Both the position numbers and the translations under genes were made by a program. The notes beneath the pieces were generated by a model. The model was not told the DNA's origin, ran no database searches, and saw only the letters and a program-made list of their open reading frames with translations. A stretch of 64,000 bases of DNA from assembly GCA_963920525.1 (NCBI GenBank), contig OY986435.1:267558299-267622298 (forward strand), given 5' to 3'. Below, piece after piece: positions 11,600-21,445 of this stretch (position 1 is its first letter; every line of letters starts with the position of its first letter). This DNA is from Dichetophora obliterata. Lineage: Eukaryota; Arthropoda; Insecta; Diptera; Sciomyzidae.

Positions 11600-12300
11600 T
11601 TATTACAGAATCAAAAGACGGCTTCTGACATCTGGAAGACTCTTCATCAGTTGTACGAAGACACTGGACTAACGCGCAAAATTGGACTCTTGCGTAAATT
11701 AATTACAATGCGGCTAGAAAATTGTGAGTCAATGACTGATTACGTAAATCAGCTAGTCAATACGGCAAGTAAGTTGTCCGGAATCGGTTTCGATATAAAT
11801 GACGATTGGTTAGGCGCGATAATGCTGGCTGGACTTGGTGAAGATTTTAAACCTTTCATTATGGGCTCAATACCCAGCTGTGGCACAAAAATAACCGGCG
11901 AAAACATAAAGATGAAGCTGCTCGATGGCGACTATGAAAAATCGTCGCAAAGTGCCAGTGCTTTCTTGAACGTTAAAAAGAAATTTCATAAATCGAACAA
12001 ATTGAAAGTCAAATGTTATAACTGTGGCCGTTAGGGCCATTTTATAAAAGATTGCACAGAAAAGAAAAAAAAATTCTGCAAGCTCGAATACGTGATGACA
12101 AACCAAATATAAACGTATGGTATGTCGATAGCGGAGCTTCGCGGCATATGACCCCTTTCAAAGATAATTTGAGGGAAATTAGTTCTACAGACGTCACAGA
12201 AATTTTGGCTACAAATAACGATAACGCTGCGTTTCATTTTAAAGGAAATGACATTGAAGTAAAGAATGTTTTATACGTCCCACAATTAGACATCTCAATT
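11600..12300 (+). pseudogene. Copia gag and start of protease, one stop
   Basis: The frame from about 11610 encodes the C-terminal half of a copia gag (SDIWKTLHQLYEDTG, then MTDYVNQLVNTASKLSG) followed by a CCHC zinc knuckle. The knuckle is CYNCGR, then a TAG stop at 12032-12034, then GHFIKDC. It continues into WYVDSGASRHMT, the protease active site (Asp-Ser-Gly, as in copia), and ends in VPQLDIS where the LINE begins. The normal next residues (NLLSVSQI) resume at about 15590 beyond the LINE. N-terminal gag is missing. Confidence 0.88.
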
Positions 12301-12301
12301 G

Positions 12302-15052
12302 CAATATGACGTCATCGTTCTTGTTGAAACATGGCTAAATAAAGATTTCATAGATGCTGAGTATTTTGATCCGCAGCTATACATCGTATATCGCAAGGAT
12401 AGGGATGTTGTTAAGACTGGATGCTCTCGTGGCGGTGGAGTTTTAATTGCTGTAAAGTGTGATTTTCGATCATCATTTTTTCCATTGCTTAATATGAATT
12501 CTCTTCTGGATCAGTTGTGTGTTAAGATCTCTAGACTTTCTGGCGTGCTTTTTATATGTGTTTCGTATATTCCTGTGGATAATGTAGTTAATCTTTTATC
12601 ATCAACTGATGCTGAAAATCAATTTTGTATCTTAGGTGATTTTAATCTCAGTAGAATTTCTTGGTCATTTCTTGGGATTGAAAAAATCTTTTATCCAATA
12701 AATGTGAATCATTCTAATGAAATTTATTTGATTGATAATTTCTTTAGTTTAAATTTAAACCAAATAAATACATTTGCCAATAAGCTGGGTAGATTTTTGG
12801 ATCTTGTCTTCGTAAGTTCTGAAATAAAATTTTATATGGAGGAATGCATGTTTCCCTTGTCGTCAACTGACATGCACCATGTGCCTTTGATTTTAAAAGT
12901 AGAATTTTTTAACTATTTAAAACTTTCCAATGACCGAGCTGTTTTAGATATGAATTATAGTTTATGTGATTTTGATTGTCTAAATGTTCACATAGGCAGT
13001 ATTGACGGGCAGTGTCGTTTAAACTGCAATAATGTTGCTGAATCTTTTTCAGTCTTTACTAGTGATTTGTCGGATATTTTAAACTGTCATATTCCGAGAT
13101 TCCGTAAAAAGGACTTCAAGAGACCGTGGTATACTAAAGGCCTAATGAAATTGAGAAACTTACGCAATAAATTTTTAAAAAAATTTAAGGCGACGAAGAA
13201 TGAGATTTTTGAAGCAAAATATAAACATTATATGAGAGAATTCGATTTTCTACATAAATTTCTGTACAAACAATTTGTGATTGGTTTTGAGAATAACATT
13301 AAGTCTAACCCAAAAGCTTTTTGGAGTTTTATTGAGTCGAAAAGAGCATGCTCCTATATTCCATCTTCAATGATCTTCAAAGGCAGGACATCTAATGCTT
13401 TATCAGGCATAGTTAATTTATTTGCAGACTTTTTTAGTTCGGTATATGAAATACCTAAATGTTGGTCGGAAACAGAAATTTTAAATAATATTTTACCTTG
13501 TACTAATTTTGGTACTCTTGCTATTACGCCACTTGATGTTTTTAATGGGATTATGTCCTTAAAAATATCATCAAAACCTGATATAGATGGGTTTTCACCG
13601 TTTCTGTTTAAAAAATGTGTGTCTTCTTTGATGAATCCGCTATCACTTATTTATAATAAATCTCTAAGTGCTGGTATCTTCATTGATGAATGGAAATTTG
13701 CTTATGTTACTCCTGTTTTTAAATCTGGTTCAAAAAATGATGTCGAAAACTATAGAGCAATTTCAAAGCTTTCAACATTCTCCAAACTTTTTGAATCTAT
13801 TGTAAAAGATAAACTTTATTTTATAGTGAAAAACGCAATCAGCCCATTCCAACACGGATTTGTTGCTGGTCGTTCCACTGTCACAAATTTAGCTGTTTTT
13901 TCTGAATATTGCATCTCCTCTTTCGAAAGTGGCTGCCAAGTTGACGTTATTTATACAGACTTCACCAAAGCTTTCGACAAGGTGTGCCATAATGCCTTAA
14001 TTGCTAAATTAAATAAGATGGGGGTTTACTCTACTTTCCTGAGATGGATAAATTCTTATCTTTCAAACCGTCGTTGTGTAGTTTCTATTGAAAACATCGA
14101 TTCGTATGGTTTTCTTGCTACCTCAGGGGTGCCTCAAGGTAGTATTCTTGGACCACTGTTATTTCTTTTATTTATTAATGATATTGGCAGTTGTTTTAAA
14201 AACTGCAACTACTTGCTTTTTGCTGACGATTTAAAACTATTTAGATCGATAAGTTCCCTTATGGATGTTAACAGTCTTCAGGCTGACCTTTCCAATCTAG
14301 TTTTGTGGTGTGATAAGAACCTATTTGTACTTAATTTTAAAAAATGTTTTCATGTTACTTTTTCTAAACGATTTAATAACATTGCTTCTACCTATGCTAT
14401 TAAAAATATTTCCCTAAAGTTTAATGACCAAATCTGTGATTTAGGTGTCGTATTTGACTCTAAATTCCTTTTTACTAAACATTTGGATTATATCATTCCA
14501 AAAGCTTTTTCGATGTTAGCCTTTATAAAACGTAATAGCTCTGATTTTAATGATCCATATACGCGTTTATATTTGTTCTCCGCCTTTGTAAGGTCAAGGC
14601 TTGAATATTGCTCGTTTATTTGGAGTCCTTTCTATGATATTCATATTAATAGACTTGAGTCTATTCAGAAAAGATTTATGAAATTTGCACTTAGGCCGTT
14701 GAATTTTACCGAGCCTCTAACATATAGTAAACGATGTAAATTATTGCATGTAAACTCACTGAAAGATAGAAGAACAATTCAGGCCTTGGAGTTTATTCGT
14801 GGTTTAATAAGTGGTAATATTGATTGCGCATCGCTTCTTGAACGTATAAATTTTAATATTCATTCAAGAAACTTGCGTTGTTGTGTACCATTTTATATCA
14901 GAGCTTACAAGTCAAACTATGCAGCATGTGAACCAATTACTAGAGCACTTAAAATGTACAATAACTTGTTTTCAATTACTCTTTTAGATTTTTCCATGCC
15001 CAAGGAATTATTTAAGCAATCTATGCAAGATTTTTTTGTCAACTTAAGTTAA
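12302..15052 (+). CDS. LINE ORF2: endonuclease (partial) and reverse transcriptase
   Basis: An uninterrupted frame of about 915 codons. The N-terminus enters an apurinic-type endonuclease at VETWLNKDF (catalytic Glu), continues through SRGGGVLIAV and ILGDFNLSR, and reaches SSTDMHHVPL near residue 195, so only the first strands are lost. The reverse transcriptase spans about residues 370-700, with SKPDIDGFSPFLFKKC, HGFVAGRSTVTNL, YTDFTKAFDKV (first catalytic Asp), GVPQGSILGPLLF and LLFADDLKLF (Asp pair). A C-terminal domain with RSRLEYCSFIWSPF and a Cys/His-poor tail follows. No RNase H is seen. The frame has no stop, so this insertion is young compared with its neighbours. No in-frame start near the 5' break is meaningful, as the element is truncated there. 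Confidence 0.9.
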   Translation, partial: QYDVIVLVETWLNKDFIDAEYFDPQLYIVYRKDRDVVKTGCSRGGGVLIAVKCDFRSSFFPLLNMNSLLDQLCVKISRLSGVLFICVSYIPVDNVVNLLSSTDAENQFCILGDFNLSRISWSFLGIEKIFYPINVNHSNEIYLIDNFFSLNLNQINTFANKLGRFLDLVFVSSEIKFYMEECMFPLSSTDMHHVPLILKVEFFNYLKLSNDRAVLDMNYSLCDFDCLNVHIGSIDGQCRLNCNNVAESFSVFTSDLSDILNCHIPRFRKKDFKRPWYTKGLMKLRNLRNKFLKKFKATKNEIFEAKYKHYMREFDFLHKFLYKQFVIGFENNIKSNPKAFWSFIESKRACSYIPSSMIFKGRTSNALSGIVNLFADFFSSVYEIPKCWSETEILNNILPCTNFGTLAITPLDVFNGIMSLKISSKPDIDGFSPFLFKKCVSSLMNPLSLIYNKSLSAGIFIDEWKFAYVTPVFKSGSKNDVENYRAISKLSTFSKLFESIVKDKLYFIVKNAISPFQHGFVAGRSTVTNLAVFSEYCISSFESGCQVDVIYTDFTKAFDKVCHNALIAKLNKMGVYSTFLRWINSYLSNRRCVVSIENIDSYGFLATSGVPQGSILGPLLFLLFINDIGSCFKNCNYLLFADDLKLFRSISSLMDVNSLQADLSNLVLWCDKNLFVLNFKKCFHVTFSKRFNNIASTYAIKNISLKFNDQICDLGVVFDSKFLFTKHLDYIIPKAFSMLAFIKRNSSDFNDPYTRLYLFSAFVRSRLEYCSFIWSPFYDIHINRLESIQKRFMKFALRPLNFTEPLTYSKRCKLLHVNSLKDRRTIQALEFIRGLISGNIDCASLLERINFNIHSRNLRCCVPFYIRAYKSNYAACEPITRALKMYNNLFSITLLDFSMPKELFKQSMQDFFVNLS

Positions 15053-15093
15053 GACTTAACTTTGTAATATTTATTACCTTGTATCTAGACTAA

Positions 15094-15528
15094 GGCCCCT
15101 ATTATGTAAAATATTGGGGGTTGGAATTAGTTTTAAAGGTTTTCTAAGAGATGGCGTAACTATCAATCGTTCTTCCGGCGCGGAATCCATATGTTGCCAG
15201 AAAGATGGAAAAATGTTGTAGCTAACGATGGACAATACTTTGAATAATATACATTGTACCGTTGTTTCTAAATAAATGCTCAAAAACCGAAAAAAAACCT
15301 TTAAAATTAATTCCAACCCCCAATAACTCAACTTAAGTTGACTAGATTCAACTAAATTTTTTTCATATAACGTATTACATTTATTTTAGTTGAACCATGT
15401 AGTTTGCCTTAATCTTTTAAGAATTTTCAAACAACATAGTTCAACTGGAATGTATGTAATAAATTATGAGAAAAAAAATTAGTTGAATCTAGTCAACTTA
15501 AGTTGAGTTGTGATACATAATAGGGGCC
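15094..15528. mobile_element. MITE with TAA target duplication (Harbinger-like), nested host
   Basis: The ends are GGCCCCTATTATGTA at 15094 and its complement ending at 15528, flanked by TAA at 15091-15093 and 15529-15531. The subterminal part (CAACTTAAGTTGACTAG, right after 15326 and again complemented near 15487-15506) continues the inverted repeat once the inner insertion is ignored. A 3-bp TAA/TTA target and GGCC-type end suit PIF/Harbinger MITEs. It sits in the LINE 3' UTR. Confidence 0.88.
15114..15323. mobile_element. 210-bp MITE with TA target duplication inside another MITE
   Basis: The ends are TTGGGGGTTGGAATTA and its complement, extending to about 30 bp of near-perfect inverted repeat (through TTTTAAAGGTTTT). 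TA flanks it at 15112-15113 and 15324-15325. It splits the left terminal repeat of the 15094-15528 MITE. A small minus-strand ORF across it is incidental. Confidence 0.88.
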
Positions 15529-15594
15529 TAAGTTCTGACTAATATGATTTTCTATCATCTGTCAGTAAATAAAATAAATTAACAACAAATTTAC

Positions 15595-18450
15595 TATCAG
15601 TTTCTCAAATTGTAGAAAACGGTAATAAGGTAGCATTCGGCAATGGTTGGTGCAAAATTTTTAATCAAAATGGCGAACTCGTTGCCGAAGCGAATGGTTC
15701 ATCTGGAGTATTTAAACTTGAAGCGCAAACGGTATCATGTCTACTCGCGAACGAAAAAACGTGTTTGATGACTTGGCATCGTCGGCTTGGCGATTTAAAT
15801 TATGCCGACTTATGTAAGCTAAAAAATGATAGCATCAACGGTGTAACATTCAACGGTGATCCAATTTGTTTGACAAAGTGCGAGGCATATCACAAAGGCA
15901 AACAAGCACGCGTGCCATTTAAACACGGAGGGACACGAACCACAGAGTTACTCCAGCTTATACACTCGGATTTGTGTGGGCCAATGGAAACTGCTTCGAT
16001 TGGCGGTGCTAAATGCTTTATTTCTTTTATTGACGACTTTTCGCGTAAAGTATTTGTTTACTTTTTAAAAAACAAATCAGATGCTATCAAATATTTTAAA
16101 GAATTTAAACATTATGTCGAAAACCAAACTGGTAAAAAAATTAAAGCTATTCACACTGATAATGGCACCGAGTACATTGGAGCGCAATTTGAAGCTTTTT
16201 GCCGCACATCTGGAATTTTACATCAAACATCAAACGTTTACACGCCGGAACAGAATGGAGTCGCGGAGCGGTACAACCGTACCATCGTAGAGCGTGCTAA
16301 GCGCATGATATTCGATGCAGATTTGAGCAAATCATATTGGGGAGAAACAGTTAACATCGCAGTGTACATCGTCAATCGCTCACCCAGTTCATCTTTAAAT
16401 GGACAGATACCGCAATCAAAATCGTCAGGAGCTGACGTCGATTTAAGTACAATGCGGATCTTTGGTTCACCTGTCATGGTTCATATACCGAAACAACGTA
16501 GGCGCAAATGGGACCCCAAGTCGAAGCGGCTCATATTTGTAGGCTACAGTGAGACAACAAAAGGTTATCGTTGTATAGACCCTCAAACGAAACAAATCAC
16601 AACAAACCGTGATGTCGTTTTCATGGAGACTGAACCTAAGGTAATATGTTGTGTTCCAATAGATTCTAACGAAGAATTCGTTTCAGTGAGGGTACCCGAA
16701 TCCACCTTCAAGGCAGAAGTAGATGAAGACGACACAGAGTCATATCTTGAAGAAACAGTCGAAGACACCTTTGATGACGCTAGAGATGACACCTTCGTAC
16801 CAGAAGTTGACGTTTCGATTCCGCAATCATTGCGAAAATCTACTAGACCAGCAGTCCAACGTGATTTTTCAAGCCAAGGCTATGTATCCTATTTGGCTAC
16901 TACTGATGATCAAATAGATCCAGGGACTGTCTCAGAAGCCCTAATGCATGACGACTGCGAAAATTGGAAGAAGGCCATGCAATGCAAATTAAAATCACAT
17001 GCAGAAAATAGACAATGGACAATTTGTAATTTTCCATCTAATCGCAAAGCGATAAGATCCAAATGGGTATTTCGCACCAAGCGTGATGACAATGGAAATG
17101 TTGCTCGACATAAGGCTCGTCTAGTGGCCAAGGGTTGCTCACAGCAATTTGGAACAGACTATAATGAAACTTGCTCACCTGTTGTGCGCTGTACTTCCAT
17201 CCGATACCTTATTGCCCTATCCGTGAAGCTTAAGGTGAAAATTGATCAATTAGATGCTGTAACCGCATATCTACAAAGTAATTTAGACGAAGAAATTTTC
17301 ATGCAGTTACCGGAAGGATGCAGCGAAGATAGTGGAAAAGTTTGTAAATTGCAAAAAGCCATTTACGGGTTAAAGCAAAGTGGTCGGCAATGGAACATTC
17401 TATTGGAGAAATCACTCAGATCATTCGATCTTCAAAAGTCACGGGTAGATCCTTGCGTGTATTTCAGAAATGATTCACAAATTATTGTCGCTATTTATGT
17501 CGATGATATTTTGATTTTTTGGCAAGATCCAGAAGTTCGCGATCAAATCAAGGAAAAATTTACAAGTACATTTAAAATGAAAAACTAAGGCGCTGCCAAA
17601 AGTTGTATCGGCTTTAATATCACTTACGATAAAAATTCAAGCGGAATATGGATAGACCAGGCAAACTATACGGAAGAAATATTAAAAAAATTTGGTATGC
17701 AAAATTCTAACCCCGTTGCAACACCATGTGACGTCAATCAGAAATTGTCTATAAAATACACCGATGATGATCAATATTTGGAGAACGTGCCATATCAAGA
17801 GACAGTAGGCAGTCTTTTGTACTTGGCACAAGGTACTCGGCCCGATATTGCCTATGCAGTGAACGATGTTAGCCGTTTCAATGCCAAACACGGGAAAATC
17901 CATTGGACAGCAGTCAAACGCATCTTCAGGTACCTTAAGGGAACTATTAATCACAAACTTTTTTACGGCAGCTCCGAAGGTCTAATCGGGTTCACCGACG
18001 CTGACTGGGCCTCCGACATCGACAAGCGGCGCTCATGCACCGGATATGTTTTCACCTTGTGCGGCGGTGCAATATCTTGGGCCAGCAAAAGGCAGCCTAC
18101 GGTCGCCTTGTCTAGTACTGAGGCTGAATACATGGCGTTGTCGTCAGCAGTTCAAGAAGCTATTTGGTTGCAGCAATTTGGAAAAGACTTCGATCCATAT
18201 CTAAGCCAACAACCCGTACAGATCGGATGTGACAACCAAAGTGCAATCGCTTTAGCTGAGTCAGACTCTCTCAGAGTGAGATCAAAACATATTGATGTGC
18301 GCCACCACTTCATTCGCGATCGTATTAGTGAAGGTATGGTAAAACTTTTTTATATACCTACTGAGAAGATGGTCGCTGATGGCCTGACAAAAGCGGTTTC
18401 TAGCAACAAATCCAACTTTTGCACCAAATATATGGGTATAATATATTGTA
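15595..18450 (+). pseudogene. Copia pol: integrase, reverse transcriptase, RNase H, one in-frame stop
   Basis: The frame runs from the LINE boundary to about 18450 with a single in-frame TAA at 17586-17588. Integrase comes first. In its zinc-binding HHCC segment (HRRLGDLNYADL, CLTKCEAYHKGK) one His and one Cys of the usual set appear replaced. The catalytic core keeps HSDLCGP, HTDNGTEYI and QNGVAERYNRTI (Asp, Asp, Glu). An acidic linker follows. Reverse transcriptase has KWVFRTKRDDNGN, KARLVAKGCSQQFG, QLDAVTAYLQS and AIYVDDILIF with the Asp pair. RNase H after the stop has FTDADWASD and SSTEAEYMALSSA. The C-terminal part ends near the purine tract at 18580. Apart from the LINE and two stops the polyprotein is little damaged. 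Confidence 0.92.
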
Positions 18451-18590
18451 TTGAAGGTTTACAATTATCTTCGATACATACAAAAAAAAATTGTAATTGC
18501 ATAAATTTGATTATTCAAAACTTTCATATCAACATATAAACTACTTAAAATTTTTTTTGTATTAATAAATTTAATACTTCAAAAAGTGAG

Positions 18591-18807
18591 GGTGTTGAAA
18601 AAAATAATATGGCAACTCACTTTATCTTTTGACATTTTCTTTATTACTCTTATTTTCTTATTATACATAAACTTGTATAAACAAATAAACCAAAAATACA
18701 CGTGTACTTTAACCTGGATTAAATACTGCGTTTTTCTATCAGAATTAATGCATAGCCTACTAGAGATCGGTTTTATATAAGATTTTCTATCGCTCTAAAG
18801 GTTAATA
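18591..18807 (+). repeat. Copia 3' LTR (5' part certain, 3' end uncertain)
   Basis: It begins with TGTTGAAAAA directly after the purine tract. Bases 18620-18659 recur at 11559-11597. A TG start fits a copia LTR; the CA end is not found before the Tc1 insertion at 18808, so the LTR may be split by it and resume after 19993. Confidence 0.7.
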
Positions 18808-19993
18808 CAGTGACACATATTCGTATAAACACACTCTTAATTTTAAATTTGCTACCTTCTCTCTCTTTTATTAATGCATTATTCAAAACAAATTCAAACT
18901 CATATTGTTCACTAAACTAACGGAAATTTGTACTGAGTGCAAAAACCTGTTTTCGTTGTTGTTGTTTTATATAAATCATTTCAGTTTAAATATTTTACTT
19001 AAAACAAGTACATATTCGTTTAAACGCATCAACTTAATTTTCAATAGGAATGGGTATTTATTTAATTTTCAATAATTAATTGGTCCACCATTTTTATTTA
19101 TAACTTCAAATATACGATTCGGCATCGACTTCACTAAATTTTCAAGCAACTGACGATCTAAATCTTCCCAAGCTTCCTTAATGGCTAACTTGGGCTCTAG
19201 CACGGTTTTGTAAAGGTGTCCTTGGGCTTTTTGTCCATAGATTTTGCGTGATATGCATCCCCAAAGATTCTCCACCGGATTCAAATCGGGACTGCATGCA
19301 TGCCATTTCATAAGTGGGATGTTGTGCTCTTCAAACCACTTTAATGCCTCTTCCTATTGCCAATAATTTTTGTAATTTTTCTTTTATTTGAGTTGAGTTC
19401 AAAAAACTTGTGGTGGCTTCCTTCCTAATTTGATTAACATGGCGAATACTCAGTTTTCGATTGCCTTTCGTGGATTTTTTTACTCCATAATTAACACCGT
19501 TTTTTAAAAAAGAGCGGACGACTGCTTCTGATCTTCCTAGTCTCCGCCCAATTTCCCGAGTTGAATAATCCTCTTTATGGTACAGGTTGATTTGGACTTT
19601 TTCTGTGTCATTGAGGTATTTTCCCTTTGGCATTTTGATAAAATCTTAAAAAAATATCATTAAGAAAATATTTTTACATTTAAATTAAACAAAACGTACC
19701 AATTGTTAATTAAATACAAGCAAATACTTATTTCTTTATACCACTAATATATTTTCGACCTCCTTATTCAGGTGCGTTTAAAGGAATGTGTACTTGTTTT
19801 TAGTAAAATATTTAAACTGAACTGATTTATATAAAACAACAACAACGAAAACAGCTTTTTGCACTCAGTACAAATTTCCGTTAGTTTAGTGAACAATATG
19901 AGTTTGAATTTGTTTTGAATAATGCATTAATAAAAGAGAGAGAAGGTAGCAAATTTAAAATTAAGAGTGCGTTTATACGAATATGTGTCACTG
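18808..19993 (-). mobile_element. Tc1-like element, internally deleted, long IR/DR ends
   Basis: Inverted repeats of about 225 bp (18808-19035 and about 19770-19993) begin CAGTGACACATATTCGTATAAAC. An inner copy of the motif (ACATATTCGTTTAAACGC near 19008) and its right counterpart near 19780 give an IR/DR layout. TA precedes the left end; the right flank reads TG, probably a decayed TA. The element is about 1.19 kb instead of about 1.6-1.7 kb because the middle of the transposase is gone. Confidence 0.88.
19069..19633 (-). pseudogene. Tc1 transposase remnants, central catalytic part deleted
   Basis: The N-terminal part (19633 down to about 19360) begins MPKGKYLNDTEKVQ and carries the helix-turn-helix DNA-binding region (STREIGRRLGRSEAVV) and a basic stretch. 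The C-terminal part (about 19355 down to 19069) includes SPDLNPVENLWG with the catalytic Glu and ends GGPINY. The segment with both catalytic Asp residues, about 150 codons, is absent. The junction lies near 19355. DNA-binding capacity may remain in the sequence but transposition from this copy is impossible. Confidence 0.9.
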
Positions 19994-20408
19994 TGTAACA
20001 ATATTAATTCGAAGTTTAAGTTTATTTACTCCATTTCGATTATAGACGTAGTGAATCTATATTTTATCAAATCAATCAAAGAATTATGGATTTCAAGCAA
20101 CATCATACTAAGCCCAGGCACAGAATTATTCAGCCATCTTTCCGATATCGTATTCCCTTACTGCTATTTACAACATTCTTTTCTCTACTCTCACTATTCT
20201 ATTTAAGAGTAATTTTTTTATATTCAAAGCCATAACAATATTTTCAGATTCAATGAAAAAGCTGTGAACTTTATTTCTTTTGTAGATGACTTTTCCTAGG
20301 GAACAATTGCTATATGGTAAAAGAGTGCTACTGAAAACATTGGTCTTTGCTTTTTTCAATATTTAACTATACCATTCTGTCGATTGCCTTGTCGTCTTTC
20401 ACGGATTT

Positions 20409-21445
20409 TACACTCAAAAAAATCTGCTTCCCTTAAATTAAGAAACTGTGGCTTCTTTTCATATGATTCTTTTTATAGAATTTTTATATGATTTAACGAT
20501 CTCACGTCTTGAATTCGTTGCGACGTTATCAAAACAGGTTCTTAGTTTTAAAGACAAGTTTTTACTTAATAAAAGAAATGAAGGTATGATTCCGAAAATT
20601 GTATAAAAGCAGAAGTAATTTGAAGAAAAACTGTATTGATATCAAGTCCGCTTGCAACATCCTACCGCATGATTTCTTAAATTTGGAGAAATATAAATTA
20701 CAATACTTGGATATTTTACAGAAATACATGTAAGTTTTTCTTTTTTTGTACACCACAAGTGATTTATTTTATGGATGCTTTTCTTATATTTTAAGAAAAA
20801 ATGCTTTAAAATTACCAACAAAGCGAACGATTCTAAATGAGCAAATTAAGCGACGATTGTTTCACAACTGCGATGGTCGAATGGATAAAGTGATTGACTT
20901 ACACTCACGCGGCGGAGGTTCAAGTCTCGGGATAGTGGTAATTTTTCAATTTGATTTAATGTTAATAATAATAATGTTTGCAGTTTTTAGTCAATATAAA
21001 AATTATAATTCTCACGGGATGCTGTTTAAAATCTTAAAAAATTTTTTTTTTTTGCAAAAATTCAATTATTTTTTAATGGATTCAAAGAAAAATTTCTTGT
21101 TTTCAAAGAAAAAGTTTCTCTTAATTATAACCGAAAATGTCTTACATTCAGAAAAAATGTTTCTCTTAGTTATAGCCGGTGATAAATAAACGGTAGAAAA
21201 ACTTACTCAAATGTCATAAGATTTCAATACAATTGGACTAAGTTTCTTCAATTTAGCAAAATAGATTTACGAACTATTTGGATTGGATAATTTTCGTTAA
21301 CTTTTTTATATTTTTGGTGTCAATTTAATGAAAAACATATACTATCTTTTTAGAAAACCGGACATGGCGCTAAATGAAGCCAAATTTTCTAACGATTGGG
21401 TGCTATTCTTCTAGAAATTCTTCTGGAAATTCTTTTCTGAGTGTA
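20409..21445. repeat. Element bounded by TACACTCA ends, containing a tRNA-like segment
   Basis: The left end TACACTCAAAAAAATCTGC and right end, complemented, TACACTCAGAAAAGAATT give a short inverted repeat about 1.04 kb apart. No clear target duplication. A 147-codon open frame (20746-21189) is low complexity (Phe, Leu, Lys, Ile from AT-rich DNA) and runs through the tRNA-like part, so I do not call it a gene. Confidence 0.4.
20868..20940 (+). repeat. tRNA-like sequence (A and B box), probably SINE or tRNA pseudogene
   Basis: TGGTCGAATGGATAAAG resembles a D-arm/A-box and GGTTCAAGTCT a T-arm/B-box, about 36 bases apart, in tRNA spacing. The T stem and acceptor stem do not pair properly, so it is not a functional tRNA. 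Possible origin is an Arg-type tRNA by its D-arm; this is only a resemblance. Confidence 0.5.

Larger units (their letters stand above)
12301..15590 (+). mobile_element. Jockey-like LINE inserted in copia, 5'-truncated
   Basis: Copia coding sequence is broken at about 12300 and resumes at about 15590, and the LINE fills the gap. Its ORF2 is complete from mid-endonuclease to the stop at 15052, followed by a 3' UTR and an A-rich tail (AATAAAATAAATTAA, about 15570-15586). Its 3' UTR is itself interrupted by a MITE at 15094-15528. Related pieces lie at 27414-31595 and 53230-54125; all share the C-terminal region and the 3' UTR motif TAGTCTGTAAG-like. Confidence 0.9.
11559..18807 (+). mobile_element. 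Copia-type LTR retrotransposon, 5' end damaged, carrying a LINE
   Basis: The element has gag, protease, integrase, reverse transcriptase and RNase H in copia order. The 3' LTR starts at 18591 (TGTTGAAA) after the purine tract AAAAAGTGAGGG. Of the 5' LTR only CTTTATCTTTTGACATTTTC and about 20 more bases (11559-11597) survive, identical to 18620-18659; they run straight into the middle of gag, so LTR remainder, leader and N-terminal gag are deleted. A jockey-like LINE is inserted at 12301-15590. The 3' boundary is uncertain: a Tc1 copy begins at 18808 in or next to the 3' LTR. Confidence 0.85.

Noticed and set aside
11590..11610. TTATTACAG before copia gag as a splice acceptor
   Set aside because: The pyrimidine-rich stretch is LTR sequence shared with the 3' LTR; the junction is better explained by a deletion between LTR and gag.
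15074..15331. 85-codon minus-strand ORF
   Set aside because: It spans the two nested MITEs and their terminal repeats; no protein-like features.
15765..17588. Copia pol as a domesticated host gene
   Set aside because: It is continuous with gag upstream across the LINE, has a purine tract and LTR downstream, and carries a stop before RNase H; ordinary element decay explains it.
20746..21189. 147-codon plus-strand ORF
   Set aside because: Low-complexity Phe/Leu/Lys/Ile composition of AT-rich DNA, and it reads across a tRNA-like segment.
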